Below are positions 45,751 to 55,400 of a DNA stretch of 64,000 bases, piece by piece; position 1 is the stretch's first letter, and each line of letters starts with the position of its first letter. Under the pieces are notes generated by a model. That model worked only from the letters and a program-made list of their open reading frames with translations, was not told the origin of the DNA and searched no databases. The stretch lies in the NCBI GenBank assembly GCA_018814045.1, contig JAHJAR010000203.1, forward strand, positions 1 through 64,000. The letters are read 5' to 3'. The position numbers were made by a program, and so were the translations under genes. This DNA is from Planctomycetota bacterium (GTDB lineage: Bacteria; Planctomycetota; Phycisphaerae; UBA1845; Fen-1342).

Positions 45751-46725
45751 ATGCGCGCGTGTTCTAGGCGGCTGATGGGGGTTGTGGTGGCTGGCGTGGT
45801 TGGCCTCGGTGCCGTCACGCCCGCGGCGTTGGCTGGCGACGGTGACGCCGTGGTCATGGTAAATGGCCAACCCATCTCCAAGAGGCAACTGGTCGACTTG
45901 TTGATGGAAGCGCATGGCCTGGCGGCGATGCAGCAGTTGATCGTTTTGGAACTCGCCCAGCAGGAAACACGGCGACGCGGAATTGTCGTGACCGAAGCGG
46001 ACGTGCACGCCGAGTTTCAGCGCTCGCTCGACCGCATCGCTCCGGAGGCCGGAGCGGACGACCGAACGCTCACCGAGGAGCAACGGCAGAGTGCTTTGAA
46101 TCTGGTACTGGAACAGAAGGGCATCTCGCTGCCCGAGTTCATGATCGGAATGGAGCGCAATGCGCACCTGCGCAAGATCGTTCAGCAGGATTTCCAGGTC
46201 ACCGAGGCCACGTTGCGCGAGGAGTTCGCCCGCACGTATGGTGAAAAGGTGCTGATCCGGCACATCCAGGTCGAGGATCGCCGGCTTAACGAGGTGCTGC
46301 AAGCGCTACAGTGTGGCAAGGACTTCGCCGAGGTCGCGCGCACTCTGAGCCAGAACACCGAGTCGGCGGCCCGCGGCGGCGAGTTGGCGCCCTTCACGTT
46401 TCTGGAGGAGACCCTTCCCGCCGGCATGCGCGAAATGGCGTTTTCGCTCGCGCCCTCCGAGGTTTCGCCACCGATTCGCCTGGGCAAGTGGAACCACATC
46501 CTCAAGCTGGAGAAACGCATCCCGCCCGAGAACCAACGCTTTGAGGACGTGCGCGCCGAGGTGCGCCAACGCCTGTGCGGGCGCGTAATCCCGCACGAGA
46601 TGAGCCGCATGGCGACGCAACTGTTTCAAAAAGCGAAGATCCGCGTTCTGGACCAGAGCCTGCGACGACAGTACGAGAAGCTGCTGCAACGCAACGCCGA
46701 GGCCGATGTACTCGACCAACCCTGA
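45751..46725 (+). CDS. Exported parvulin-type peptidyl-prolyl isomerase (SurA/PrsA-like)
   Basis: A 324-residue protein. ATG 45751 follows AGGAG by 9 bases and gives a signal peptide ending PAALAGDGD. The N-terminal part has the SurA/PrsA chaperone helices (VVMVNGQPISKRQLVDLLM, then VTEADVHAEF). The parvulin domain (about 160-255) includes VLIRHIQVEDRR, CGKDFAEVARTLSQNTESAARGGELAPF and PPIRLGKWNHILKLEKRIP. It would assist folding of outer-membrane or secreted proteins. A second gene for the same function is not in the window. TACAAT at 45717-45722 is a possible -10. Confidence 0.9.
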   Translation: MRACSRRLMGVVVAGVVGLGAVTPAALAGDGDAVVMVNGQPISKRQLVDLLMEAHGLAAMQQLIVLELAQQETRRRGIVVTEADVHAEFQRSLDRIAPEAGADDRTLTEEQRQSALNLVLEQKGISLPEFMIGMERNAHLRKIVQQDFQVTEATLREEFARTYGEKVLIRHIQVEDRRLNEVLQALQCGKDFAEVARTLSQNTESAARGGELAPFTFLEETLPAGMREMAFSLAPSEVSPPIRLGKWNHILKLEKRIPPENQRFEDVRAEVRQRLCGRVIPHEMSRMATQLFQKAKIRVLDQSLRRQYEKLLQRNAEADVLDQP

Positions 46726-46751
46726 CGAGGATACCCACCGCGGGGGTCAGG

Positions 46752-48548
46752 CTACTCCAGATCAGGATCGGCGTGTTGCACGCCGCTTTCATCGATCAGC
46801 AGCGTTTCCGTGGCCAGGCGCAGTTGCAGCAGGGCGTTCCAACGGGCCGTCTTGGCCAGGTTCAGCCGGTTGCGGGCATTGGTCCAGTTGTCTTCGGCTT
46901 CGATCAGGTCGCGGTTGCTGATCAGTCCATCGTAGAACTGCAGACGCGCGAACTCCCGTCGCCGCTCGGCACCTTGCAGGTTACGCTGCTGAATCTCGAC
47001 CGACCGCTCTTCGAGGTAGATGGCGTTGACCGCCCGCCGCACCTCGGCCCGCACACGCTCCACCGCTTCCTCGCACTGTCGCTGTGCGCGGCGGACATCG
47101 ATTAGCGCAGTGCGCTGGCGGTTGCGCTCGCGTATTCGTTCGAGCGGCAGGGAGAGCAGGATCTCCGAACGCCAGTTGGCCCGGGCGACCTCGAAACCGC
47201 CCAACCGGTAGTGCTCGGGATCGCTGTCGAACGTCAGCGAGGAGTTCCAGTCGAGATCAGGCAGCATCGCATTCCGGGCGATTGCCACGCCACGCTTCGC
47301 GTCGTCGATCTGATCGTGTCGGTTGAGCAAATCCAGGCGGCGCTCGATGGCGACCCGCACGGCGTATTCCTGGTCGTCGACGGCGGTGGGTCGCAGCAGC
47401 AGGGGGTACTTGCCCCTCTCGATCTGGCGCTCGATCGAGTCGATGTCCTCCAGGTCGTCGAGCCACAGCGCGTCATCCACCGGCATACCCAGCAACAGCT
47501 TGAAATCGTCACTCTGAGAACGGAACGACTCGCGCTGATCCGCGACGCCGTTCTCGGCCGTGAGCAACCGCTCTTCAGCACGCAGAGTGTCGAGGAGCGT
47601 GCCAGTGCCGGCCTCTTCGAGCGCCACGGCGCGGGCGTAGTCCTGGCGGAAGTTCTCGAGGCTCTTCTCATCATCGATCACGCGTTGCTTGGCCCGCAAG
47701 AGGTTGAAGTAGGCCTGCGCCACGTCCACCAATTGCCGGCGGCGGAACCGCTCGAAGCTGCGCACCGCGTAGGTCAGGTCGCGTTCCAGTTGGATCAAGT
47801 CTTCCTGGCTCACGTGGCCAGCGCCGCGCAGGAAAGGCACGCGCAGCGTCAACTCCACCTGGCTGCCTTCCGACACCGTCGCCGTGTGCTTGACGTCGCG
47901 GATCAGCGTGCTGATCGCGGCCGCCGTGAATTCACCCCCGTACGGCAGCCGCTGCGTTAGCGACAGGTCCGCCACGAAACGCATGGCCTGGTCGAAGTCG
48001 GTGATCTCGCCGAAGTTGCCGTAGACCGTGCGCAGGTTGGCGGCAAACTGCGGCGTCCAGAGGTGCCGTTCCAGCGTCAGAGCCAGGGCGCCCAGGTAGA
48101 GGTCTTCCTGGGCCGTCTGGTAGTCGCGTTTGTGCTCCTGGGCGTAGGCCAGAGCGTCGGTCAGGCTGAACAACTCGCCGCGGCGTTTCATCGGGCGCAA
48201 CGAAGCGGAATGCCCCAGCGCCCGCGTCGCCAGCGAGGTGGTTGTGGCCGGCTGAGAGGCGCTCGGCGGCGGCGGCTCGAAACCGCTGGGAACGCCGGCT
48301 GATGTGAGCCCAGGGTTGCGCGCGTATGCCGTTCGGTCGGGGTGAGCATCGCGCGGCTGTGCGGCGGATAATTCGACCGCCCGAGAGGCCCCCAGGACGG
48401 TGCGCTGTCGCTCGGCGATAGCTATGGCAACCTCGCGGTCGGCGTCCCGCAACGACTGCCGGCAACCGGCGGCGGCCAGCATGGCGCTGGCCACGAGGAG
48501 CGCCGCACCGCTGCGCCGCACGACATTGCTGGTTCGCGTGTTTCTCAT
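46752..48548 (-). CDS. TolC-family outer membrane efflux protein
   Basis: A 598-residue lipoprotein-type outer-membrane factor. ATG 48548 starts MRNTRTSNVVRRSG and the signal ends with lipobox LAAAGC. Residues 130-590 form two repeats of the outer membrane efflux protein family, with long coiled-coil helices (ALALTLERHLWTPQFAANLR, LVDVAQAYFNLLRAKQRVID, AVNAIYLEERSVEIQQRNLQ, DNWTNARNRLNLAKTARWNA). It would form a trimeric exit duct working with an inner-membrane transporter. No membrane fusion protein is adjacent. It lies downstream of the hybrid kinase gene on the same strand. Confidence 0.9.
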   Translation of the reverse strand: MRNTRTSNVVRRSGAALLVASAMLAAAGCRQSLRDADREVAIAIAERQRTVLGASRAVELSAAQPRDAHPDRTAYARNPGLTSAGVPSGFEPPPPSASQPATTTSLATRALGHSASLRPMKRRGELFSLTDALAYAQEHKRDYQTAQEDLYLGALALTLERHLWTPQFAANLRTVYGNFGEITDFDQAMRFVADLSLTQRLPYGGEFTAAAISTLIRDVKHTATVSEGSQVELTLRVPFLRGAGHVSQEDLIQLERDLTYAVRSFERFRRRQLVDVAQAYFNLLRAKQRVIDDEKSLENFRQDYARAVALEEAGTGTLLDTLRAEERLLTAENGVADQRESFRSQSDDFKLLLGMPVDDALWLDDLEDIDSIERQIERGKYPLLLRPTAVDDQEYAVRVAIERRLDLLNRHDQIDDAKRGVAIARNAMLPDLDWNSSLTFDSDPEHYRLGGFEVARANWRSEILLSLPLERIRERNRQRTALIDVRRAQRQCEEAVERVRAEVRRAVNAIYLEERSVEIQQRNLQGAERRREFARLQFYDGLISNRDLIEAEDNWTNARNRLNLAKTARWNALLQLRLATETLLIDESGVQHADPDLE

Positions 48549-48682
48549 CGGCGGCCTGCCTTCTCCACCAGTCGTGTCCATCGAACCCCGTCAATACCGG
48601 GAGCCTTCGAGTGGCAGGATAAGCGACGGCTGCTGCCCTTGCCGCCGCTGGGGCGGGCCCATTTCACGCGGACCGGCCGACG

Positions 48683-51600
48683 TCAGTTCCGGGCCAACGC
48701 CGCACTGAGCCGTTGAACGAGGGCTTCGGCCGTGTAGGGCTTCTGCACGAAGCCGGCCAAGGCGGCCTGGCCGAGGCGGGAAACGGACTGCTGCTCGCTG
48801 TAGCCGCTGGAAAAGATCACTCGGGTTTCCGGGCGCAGAGCCGTGATCTCCTTGAATACCTCTTCGCCATTCATCCCGGGCATGGTCATGTCGAGCAACA
48901 CGACATCGATATGCTCGGCGTTCTGCTTGAACAGCTCGACGCCGCGCGCCCCATCCTCCGCCGTCAGCACGCGCACCCCGCGCCCCTCGAGTATCATCTG
49001 CACGACTTCGCGGATATCTTCCTCGTCGTCGATGACCAGCACCGTCAATCCGGCCGGCAGCCGATGGCGCGGGATGGCTGCAACCTTGCGACGCGGCATT
49101 TGCTTGAGGGCCGGAAACAGCACGGTGAACAGCGTGCCGTTGTCCGGTTTGCTGTGCACGCGCACCGCGCCCCCGTGCGCGCGGACGATCCCCAGCATTG
49201 ACGCCAACCCCAGGCCGCGACCGGTCGATTTCGTGGTAAAGAACGGATCGAAGATCCTGGCTTGGGTCTCGGGCGACATGCCGCAGCCGTCGTCCCGCAC
49301 TTCCAGACGCACATACTTCCCGGGCGTCAGTTTCTGACCGGCGTACTCGCGGCTGATCCGGGCGGTCTCGAGCTGGCAGATCGACGTCGAGACCGAGACC
49401 CTGCCGGCGCGATGGCCAATCGCCTCCGAGGCGTTCATCAGGAGATTCATGATCACCTGCTCGATCTGCCCACTGTCCGCTTCGATCGCAGGCAGGCCCG
49501 CATCCAGGTTGATCTCCAGCGTGACGGTGCGCGGCACGGCGGCGCGCGTGAAGTCCGCCATCTCCCGGATCAGCTCGTTCAGGCTCATGGGGTGCGCGTC
49601 GCGGCTGGCCCGGCCCGAGTAAGCCAGCATTTGCCGCGTAACCTCGGCGGCCCGACGCCCGGCGTTGATGATCTTTTGCAGGTGCGCCCGAACCGCAGAG
49701 TGTTCCTCCAGCGCTTCCCGGGCCAGGGAGGCATTGGCCAGGATGCTGACCAGGAGGTTGTTGAAATCGTGGGCGACACCCCCCGCCAGCAGGCCGAGGC
49801 TCTCGAGCTTCTGGGCCTGCTGCACCTGGGCTTCGAGTTGGCGGCGCTCTTCTTCCGCCTGTTTACGCTCCGTGATGTCGCTCAGGAATCCTTCCAGGAA
49901 CAGCAACTGCTCGTCGCGAAAAACCCCGACGCCGATGCCCTCGATCCAGCGCCACTCGCCCGAGCGGTGCCTGATGCGCGAGACGTGACGATAGGGCCGA
50001 CGCGCGGCCAGCGCCTGGTCAACTTCGCTGCGCAGCGCAGCCACGTCTTCGGCGTGGCAGAGATCGATGACCTGTCGCCGACCTTCGAGGAACTCCTCCT
50101 TCGGGTAACCAGTCAGAGCCGCGATCGCATCGTTGAGGTACAGGACGGTGAACTGCTCATCATGCCGGCACAGGTAGATCACCCCCGGGATGCTCTCGGC
50201 CAGCGTGCGGAATCTCTGCTCGCTTTCACGTAGCGCCTCTTCAGCCTGCTTACGGGCGGTCACATCGCGAAAGACCGTCACGGCGCCAACCAGTTGCCCG
50301 TGCTCGCGGATCGGCGTGCTGACGTAGTCGACCGAGAAACTGGTCCCGTCCTTGCGCCGAAAAGCCTCATCCATTCCGTGATGGGCGGTGCCGTCGCGGA
50401 AGACCGCCATCAAAGTGCAGTGCACCCGCGCGTGTTCCGGATCGTTCGGGTGCGTACCATGCAGCAGCTCGTGTTGCGAACGACCGATGAGTTCATCAAT
50501 CTCCCAACCCAGCATCCGGGCGGCAGCCGGATTGGCAAAGGTGATGTACCCGGTCTCGTCCACGCCGCAGATACCTTCACCGGCCGAATCCAGGATGAGC
50601 TTGTTCTGTCGGCTGAGCCGCTCGAGGGCTTCCTCGGCCAGCTTCCGCTTGGTGACATCGGTCGCCGAGCCGCGATAGCCGATCAGATTACCATCGTCGT
50701 CCACGATCGGCACGGCGCTGGTCGAGAGCCAGACCACCTTGCCGTTCCGGTGCACGTTGCGCGTCACGATCTCGCGCATCGCCTGCCGGCGACGCAACAT
50801 CCGGAACGTCAACTGCGTCAGACGCTCGCGCTCTTCGGGGTGGAACCAGTCGTAGAAGTAGCTGTGGCCGACCAGCTCTTCCGGCTTCGCGCCCAGCACC
50901 TTCTCCACCACGGGGCTGGCGTACGTGTACCGGCCCTCGGTGTCCACCTCCCAGACCCACTCCTGCGAGTTCTCCACAACCTGCTGGATGCGTTCCTCCG
51001 ACAGACGCAGCTCTTCCTCGGCCCGCCTACGCTCGGTGACATCGCGCACGATTCCGGCGGCGTGCCACTTGCTGTTGATTTTCAGAGCCGACGTCGAAAC
51101 TTCGATGGGGAACGACGTGCCGTCCTTGCGCACGGCAAGGAACTCGATCGTCTGACCAACTACCGGCCCGTGCCCCTTTGTATGGAACGCCCCGAAACCC
51201 GTGCGATAGGCTTCGTGGTATTGCTCCGGAGCCAGAAAAATGTGCAGCTCCTGGCCGAGTGCTTCCTGACTTGTATAGCCGAAGATACGTTCGGCGGCGG
51301 GGTTCCAGTAAGAAATCAGCCCGCGATCGTCCATCAGGATGATGGCGTCCGTGGCCGAGCCGGTGATGGCGCGGAACTTCTCCTCGTTCTCACGCAGGGC
51401 GGCTTCGGCCCGCACCCGCTCGGTGACGTCCCGGGCGAAACCAACCAGGATCTTCCGCCCCTCGTCGCGCAGCACGACGACACTGATCTCGAGCTGGATC
51501 GGGTGTCCGTCCTTGTGCCGGTGAGCGGTGGGGAACTGGTGCAGCCCCGTGCGCGGGTTGGCCACACCCAAGCCGTGGGCCGGCTCATTCAACTCCAGAT

Positions 51601-52210
51601 CGGAAATCTTCATCTGGAGCAGTTCATCGGACGAGTACCCCGTCATGCGGCAGAATGCATCGTTTACTTCGACGAACCGGCGATCCTCGCCCACGACAAA
51701 AAAACCGTCCATGGCGCTACGCAGGATGGCCTCGCTGCGAGCAGCCAGCTTGCCCAGGCGGCTGGCGGATTGCTCCTGGTCGGTGACGTCCGCGACGACC
51801 ACGGCCGCGACCGGCTCCGGAATCTCATCGGTTGCCACCGGATGGATCCGGGCCTGATAGCGGCGCGCGCCCGACTCGAAGCGGAACTGCTGCGGCTCGT
51901 GGGAGCTCAGCACTTGCTGAAGCTGTTGCGTGAACCCGCTGCGGGTCTCGGCTGACAATTGCCCAAGTAGATCACTGACGCGATGGTGGTCGTCCGGGCC
52001 GAACTCGGCCAGGCAGACCCCCTCCGGCGAAATCAGCGCGGCGCCGTCCGTCAGGCTCTCCACCAGGTGTTCGAGCTGATGAGCACGCTCGCTGTCCCCC
52101 TGCGCGGCGCGCAACGCCCGGCGGCTTTGCCCCAGCTTGCGCGCCACCCAGACCAGGGCAGCGGTTGCCAAGGCGCTCGTTGCCACGAGTACGGCGTCCA
52201 GAACCGGCAT
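48683..52210 (-). CDS. Hybrid histidine kinase with multiple PAS domains and C-terminal receiver
   Basis: A 1175-residue sensor kinase. ATG 52210 is chosen since GGAGG lies 6 bases upstream. One N-terminal membrane helix (about 5-25) is followed by a degenerate PAS and five clear PAS/PAC units between about 160 and 790, each ending with the D-V-T-E/A-R type junction (FARDVTERVRAEAALRENE, IVRDVTERRRAEEELRLSE, FRDVTARKQAEEALRESE). The HisKA domain carries the phosphoacceptor His (about 814) in GGVAHDFNNLLVSI, a type common in hybrid kinases. HATPase boxes N (NLLMNASEA), G1 (DDGCGM) and G2 (GRGLGL) are intact. The receiver has phospho-Asp at about 1106 in VVLLDMTMPGMNG. Its input signal is unknown. 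Confidence 0.95.
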   Translation of the reverse strand: MPVLDAVLVATSALATAALVWVARKLGQSRRALRAAQGDSERAHQLEHLVESLTDGAALISPEGVCLAEFGPDDHHRVSDLLGQLSAETRSGFTQQLQQVLSSHEPQQFRFESGARRYQARIHPVATDEIPEPVAAVVVADVTDQEQSASRLGKLAARSEAILRSAMDGFFVVGEDRRFVEVNDAFCRMTGYSSDELLQMKISDLELNEPAHGLGVANPRTGLHQFPTAHRHKDGHPIQLEISVVVLRDEGRKILVGFARDVTERVRAEAALRENEEKFRAITGSATDAIILMDDRGLISYWNPAAERIFGYTSQEALGQELHIFLAPEQYHEAYRTGFGAFHTKGHGPVVGQTIEFLAVRKDGTSFPIEVSTSALKINSKWHAAGIVRDVTERRRAEEELRLSEERIQQVVENSQEWVWEVDTEGRYTYASPVVEKVLGAKPEELVGHSYFYDWFHPEERERLTQLTFRMLRRRQAMREIVTRNVHRNGKVVWLSTSAVPIVDDDGNLIGYRGSATDVTKRKLAEEALERLSRQNKLILDSAGEGICGVDETGYITFANPAAARMLGWEIDELIGRSQHELLHGTHPNDPEHARVHCTLMAVFRDGTAHHGMDEAFRRKDGTSFSVDYVSTPIREHGQLVGAVTVFRDVTARKQAEEALRESEQRFRTLAESIPGVIYLCRHDEQFTVLYLNDAIAALTGYPKEEFLEGRRQVIDLCHAEDVAALRSEVDQALAARRPYRHVSRIRHRSGEWRWIEGIGVGVFRDEQLLFLEGFLSDITERKQAEEERRQLEAQVQQAQKLESLGLLAGGVAHDFNNLLVSILANASLAREALEEHSAVRAHLQKIINAGRRAAEVTRQMLAYSGRASRDAHPMSLNELIREMADFTRAAVPRTVTLEINLDAGLPAIEADSGQIEQVIMNLLMNASEAIGHRAGRVSVSTSICQLETARISREYAGQKLTPGKYVRLEVRDDGCGMSPETQARIFDPFFTTKSTGRGLGLASMLGIVRAHGGAVRVHSKPDNGTLFTVLFPALKQMPRRKVAAIPRHRLPAGLTVLVIDDEEDIREVVQMILEGRGVRVLTAEDGARGVELFKQNAEHIDVVLLDMTMPGMNGEEVFKEITALRPETRVIFSSGYSEQQSVSRLGQAALAGFVQKPYTAEALVQRLSAALARN

Positions 52211-52262
52211 CACTCGCCTCCGCCTCCGCTGACTCTTGGCCTTGTCCTGCGCACGGCATCGT

Positions 52263-54734
52263 TCAGGTCGATACCGGAGGTTTCACCGCCGTGGCCCGCT
52301 CCGCCCTTTCGAAGCAGGCTGCGGCCTCGTCAGTGTGACCGGCTATTCTAAGCGCGTCTGCCTTCTGACGCCAAGCCGCGGCCTCCATTCGCCGATTGCC
52401 ATGCAGCCGAGCCAACTCGACGCGCTTATCGGCACAACGCGCGGCTTCTTCGCCGTTTCCGAGCCTGATGTTCATCTCCGCCGTGCACTCGTAGGCGCGG
52501 GCCAGCGCGTTCCAGAAGCTGGTCTCCTCAAGCGCGTTGAGCGCCATGGCGAATTCGCTCTTGGCTTCGCCAAAGCGGCCCTGAAACGAGTCGCACTGTC
52601 CCAGATGCATGTGCGACAGGCCAACCTGCGTGCGGTCGCCGAGCTCGTCGGCCAGCGCCAGGGCCCGCTGATAGTAGTCGCGGGCCTCCTTGTAGCGCTG
52701 TTGCTGAAGCAGCACATTGCCCATGCCATTGTAGGGGCCGACGAGCGACGCCAGCGAGCCGAAGGCTCTGTGCGTCTCGATCGCCCGTAGGAAAGCCCGC
52801 TCCGCCTCGCCCTGGCGTCCTAGACGAAAGAGTGCGAAGCCGAGATTATTGTCGATCTGGGCCAGTTCCGTTGTCAGGCCAGCCCGCTCGGCGGTGGACG
52901 CTGCCTTGGTGTAGTGCTCGTAAGCGGTTTCGTACTCGCCTTTGAAGTAGTACATCGCACCCATATTGGCGCCAGCTTCAGCCAAGAGACGCATATCGCC
53001 GCGCTGCGTCGCCACCGCTTCTTGCCGGTGGTGATATTCAACGGCTTCCTCATAGCGTCCCAGACGCGCGTAACAGACGCCGATACGCCCCACGGGTTCG
53101 ATGAAATCCGGGTCGAGCTCGATGGCCTCCGTCGCCAGGCGGATGGCCACTTCGTAGTCGCCGCGGAGGTAAGCCTGCTTGGCCAACACGTGCTTTTCCT
53201 GGGCCGCGGGGCCGACCGGGCCGGTGGTCGAGGCCGGGGCAGCTTCATGCGGGGGAATATGCAGTATGTCGAGTACGCCTGCCAGCAGCTGCGCCTGCAA
53301 GTCTACGAGCTTGGAAAGCGGTCCCTCGACGCGCGCGATCGGGACCGGTTCCGGATGGCCAGCCTGCAAGGCTTCGGCCGAGAACGTGACTAGGTCATTC
53401 TGCCGCCTGAATGCCCCCTCGACGATCACGCTGGCCCCCACCAGTCGGCCGGCTTCCAGGATTTGCGCGGTTCGCGAGCCGCCGACCCGGGCTGCGACAT
53501 ACGCCAGCCGGGACGTCAGCTCGTCGTGGTGGGCGACGTACACCCCTGGAAGCTGCGAGAGCGCGCGCACCAGGTATTCGGCGACCGCCAGTCCGAGCCA
53601 GTCGTCGGCGGCGACGGCGGATTCGTTCCGCAGCGGCAAAACCGCCACGCCACGCGGCTCCAAAGCCTCGTCGGCTTCCGGGGCGGTTTCAACTGCCGAC
53701 TGCGGCGCGGTGGGACGCTTGATGTACTCAACAAATGCTTCGGGCGACGGGAGCCGGTCCTGCGGGTCTGTCGCCAGCAGACGCAGCACAGCCTCGACAA
53801 ACCATCCTGGCACTCCCGCCGGTGCCGCGGCCGGCCACTGAACCGGTCGATTCTGCGCGTCGATCAGAGAGGTCAGCGCCCCACCCTCGCGGCCGTGGGG
53901 AAGCTGACCAGTCAGAAGCTGGAACAGCGTGGCTCCGAGCGAGTAGAGGTCGGTCGCCGGTCCGATCGGCACATCGGGCAAGAAGACCTCCGGAGCGGCG
54001 TAGTCCAGCGTGCCGACGGCTTCGGCGCGTCTGGCGCCGATCAATCCGGGGCCAGACTCCGCCAGGCCCGCCACGCCCAGATCGGCCACGCTGACGCGGC
54101 CACTAGCCGCCAGGATCAGGTTGCCGGGCTTGATGTCGCGATGAACCAGGCCGGCGCGGTGGATGGCGGCCAACCCGTGTGCGACGTCGAGAGATATCCC
54201 CACGGCCTGCTGCCAACCTATGCTCAAACCGGCTTCCACGACGGCGGCCAGGTTCACGCCATCCACGTACTCCATCACGAAGTACCACACGCCCTCGATC
54301 ACGTCGCAATCCAGCACGCGTACGACGTTGGGATGGTTGACGCGGAATCCGGTTCGGGCCTCGTGCCGCAATCGTCGGGCAGCCGTATCCGATGAATGCG
54401 CGATGCGATGGGGGAGAATCTTCACCACGCAGGGGTGATTGAGGAACTCGTGCTCGGCGAAATACGTGCATCCGTGCGGCCCTTCGCCCAACAACTCGGC
54501 GAGCCTGTAGCGATCACGCAAGATGCCCCCAGGCGCTATGGACGCCAACAACTCCGAGTCCACCACGAACGCGGCCTGCTCGGGGCAGCGCGGCGTTGGG
54601 GACAGATACTGGCATGCGGAGCAGCAGACCAGTCGGTCGGCGACAGGATGAGTGCCCCCGCTCTCGCCACAGTGTGGGCAACGGGCGAGTGCATTCGGAG
54701 CGACAGGGTGGGAAACCTGGTCTGAGCCGATCAT
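52263..54734 (-). CDS. Ser/Thr kinase with zinc ribbon, TolB/FlgO-like and TPR domains
   Basis: An 823-residue soluble protein. Residues 19-41 form a zinc ribbon (CPHC, CSAC). The kinase (about 76-340) has Lys105 in VVKILP, HRDIKPGN and a DLG variant of DFG (VADLGVAGL), usual in some active kinases. A domain near 360-500 resembles FlgO/TolB-like N-terminal folds (VAVLPLRNESAVAADDWLGL, then LVGASVIVEGAFRRQNDLVT). From about 525 to 800 there are seven or eight TPR units (GDYEVAIRLATEAIELDPDF, YEEAVEYHHRQ, ARDYYQRALALADELGDRT). A near-leaderless start is predicted: TATAAG on the minus strand at 54750-54745 leaves 10 bases to ATG 54734. It precedes the hybrid kinase gene by 52 bases. Confidence 0.94.
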   Translation of the reverse strand: MIGSDQVSHPVAPNALARCPHCGESGGTHPVADRLVCCSACQYLSPTPRCPEQAAFVVDSELLASIAPGGILRDRYRLAELLGEGPHGCTYFAEHEFLNHPCVVKILPHRIAHSSDTAARRLRHEARTGFRVNHPNVVRVLDCDVIEGVWYFVMEYVDGVNLAAVVEAGLSIGWQQAVGISLDVAHGLAAIHRAGLVHRDIKPGNLILAASGRVSVADLGVAGLAESGPGLIGARRAEAVGTLDYAAPEVFLPDVPIGPATDLYSLGATLFQLLTGQLPHGREGGALTSLIDAQNRPVQWPAAAPAGVPGWFVEAVLRLLATDPQDRLPSPEAFVEYIKRPTAPQSAVETAPEADEALEPRGVAVLPLRNESAVAADDWLGLAVAEYLVRALSQLPGVYVAHHDELTSRLAYVAARVGGSRTAQILEAGRLVGASVIVEGAFRRQNDLVTFSAEALQAGHPEPVPIARVEGPLSKLVDLQAQLLAGVLDILHIPPHEAAPASTTGPVGPAAQEKHVLAKQAYLRGDYEVAIRLATEAIELDPDFIEPVGRIGVCYARLGRYEEAVEYHHRQEAVATQRGDMRLLAEAGANMGAMYYFKGEYETAYEHYTKAASTAERAGLTTELAQIDNNLGFALFRLGRQGEAERAFLRAIETHRAFGSLASLVGPYNGMGNVLLQQQRYKEARDYYQRALALADELGDRTQVGLSHMHLGQCDSFQGRFGEAKSEFAMALNALEETSFWNALARAYECTAEMNIRLGNGEEAARCADKRVELARLHGNRRMEAAAWRQKADALRIAGHTDEAAACFERAERATAVKPPVST

Positions 54735-54773
54735 CGCGGTACGTCTTATATATCACAAACCGCCAGATATTTC

Positions 54774-54802
54774 TTGACGACACCACAAATTATCGGTACT
54801 GT
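54774..54802 (+). promoter_or_regulatory. Predicted promoter for the 31-aa peptide gene
   Basis: TTGACG (54774-54779), 17-base spacer, TACTGT (54797-54802), pointing away from the kinase gene. The -35 is good, the -10 poor. Confidence 0.4.
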
Positions 54803-54985
54803 TCCGCGCATCGAGCGAGAAGGTCTCAAGTATCAAGGGTTTATCGGAAGTGGAGTTGCCGGCCCACATGGAACGGGCTGTGCGAGCGGCGTCGTCTGTT
54901 TCCCTCCTGCGTCGCGCGCATGCTGTTGGGTTGTCGTGGGCGGCACGTTGCTCTGGCGCGGATCTAGTTGGTCAGGAGGAAGACC

Positions 54986-55081
54986 ATGGGTGAGCTTCTC
55001 AAGCTTCTGTTTCAGTTTATCGGCTTCATAACCTTTGACATTGATCCTATCGTCGACGACATCGACCCGATCGTTGACTGA
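54986..55081 (+). CDS. Putative 31-residue micropeptide with acidic repeat
   Basis: ATG 54986 is preceded by AGGAGGA with a 5-base gap, among the strongest ribosome sites in the window, and the frame ends at TGA 55079-55081. The product begins MGELLKLLFQFIGFITF, an amphipathic or hydrophobic helix, and ends in a direct repeat DIDPIVD-DIDPIVD. Codon third positions are less G+C-rich than in neighbours. The placement 184 bases after a predicted promoter supports expression. It resembles no family known to me. A small membrane-associated regulator or toxin-like peptide are possible roles; neither is shown. Confidence 0.5.
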   Translation: MGELLKLLFQFIGFITFDIDPIVDDIDPIVD

Positions 55082-55400
55082 GCGCCGTGTGGCCATGATT
55101 GACGTAATCACAGAACTGGACGACCTGGCCGTCGTCGCACGCTAACAGGCGAACGCAGTTCCCGGGAGCCGGGATTCGCCCAGCGCGTCGTGACCAGCAT
55201 CTGGCAGCGCCAACCTGCACGGTTGGCCCTGTATGTGGCTTGCCTGCGCTATCGAGCAAAACCACGCCCAACCCGCCGGCTGGGCGCTGGCCACGGGGCT
55301 TCCTTGTGGCCGCGCGCAACCCGGCTTGGCGTTCTTACCTCTGCCGCAACCGGTCGTATAATCACTCCACGCTTACACCAATGTTGTCCGGAAACGGCTG
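55082..55400. other. Intergenic region before the haem-motif sensor kinase gene
   Basis: 319 bases. A 16-codon frame at 55095-55145 (MIDVITELDDLAVVAR) has no ribosome site and is not called. GCCAACC/GGTTGGC at 55209-55227 forms a 7-base hairpin that may end the micropeptide transcript. A perfect TATAAT at 55357-55362 is a likely -10 for the downstream kinase gene. Confidence 0.5.

Noticed and set aside
49262-51955. Long open frames on the plus strand (323 and 553 codons) within the hybrid kinase gene
   Set aside because: Antisense shadows of a gene with clear PAS, HisKA, HATPase and receiver domains; their translations are His/Arg/Pro-rich and without domains. High G+C makes such frames common.
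55095-55145. 16-codon frame after the 31-aa micropeptide gene
   Set aside because: No ribosome site and too short to judge; left unannotated.
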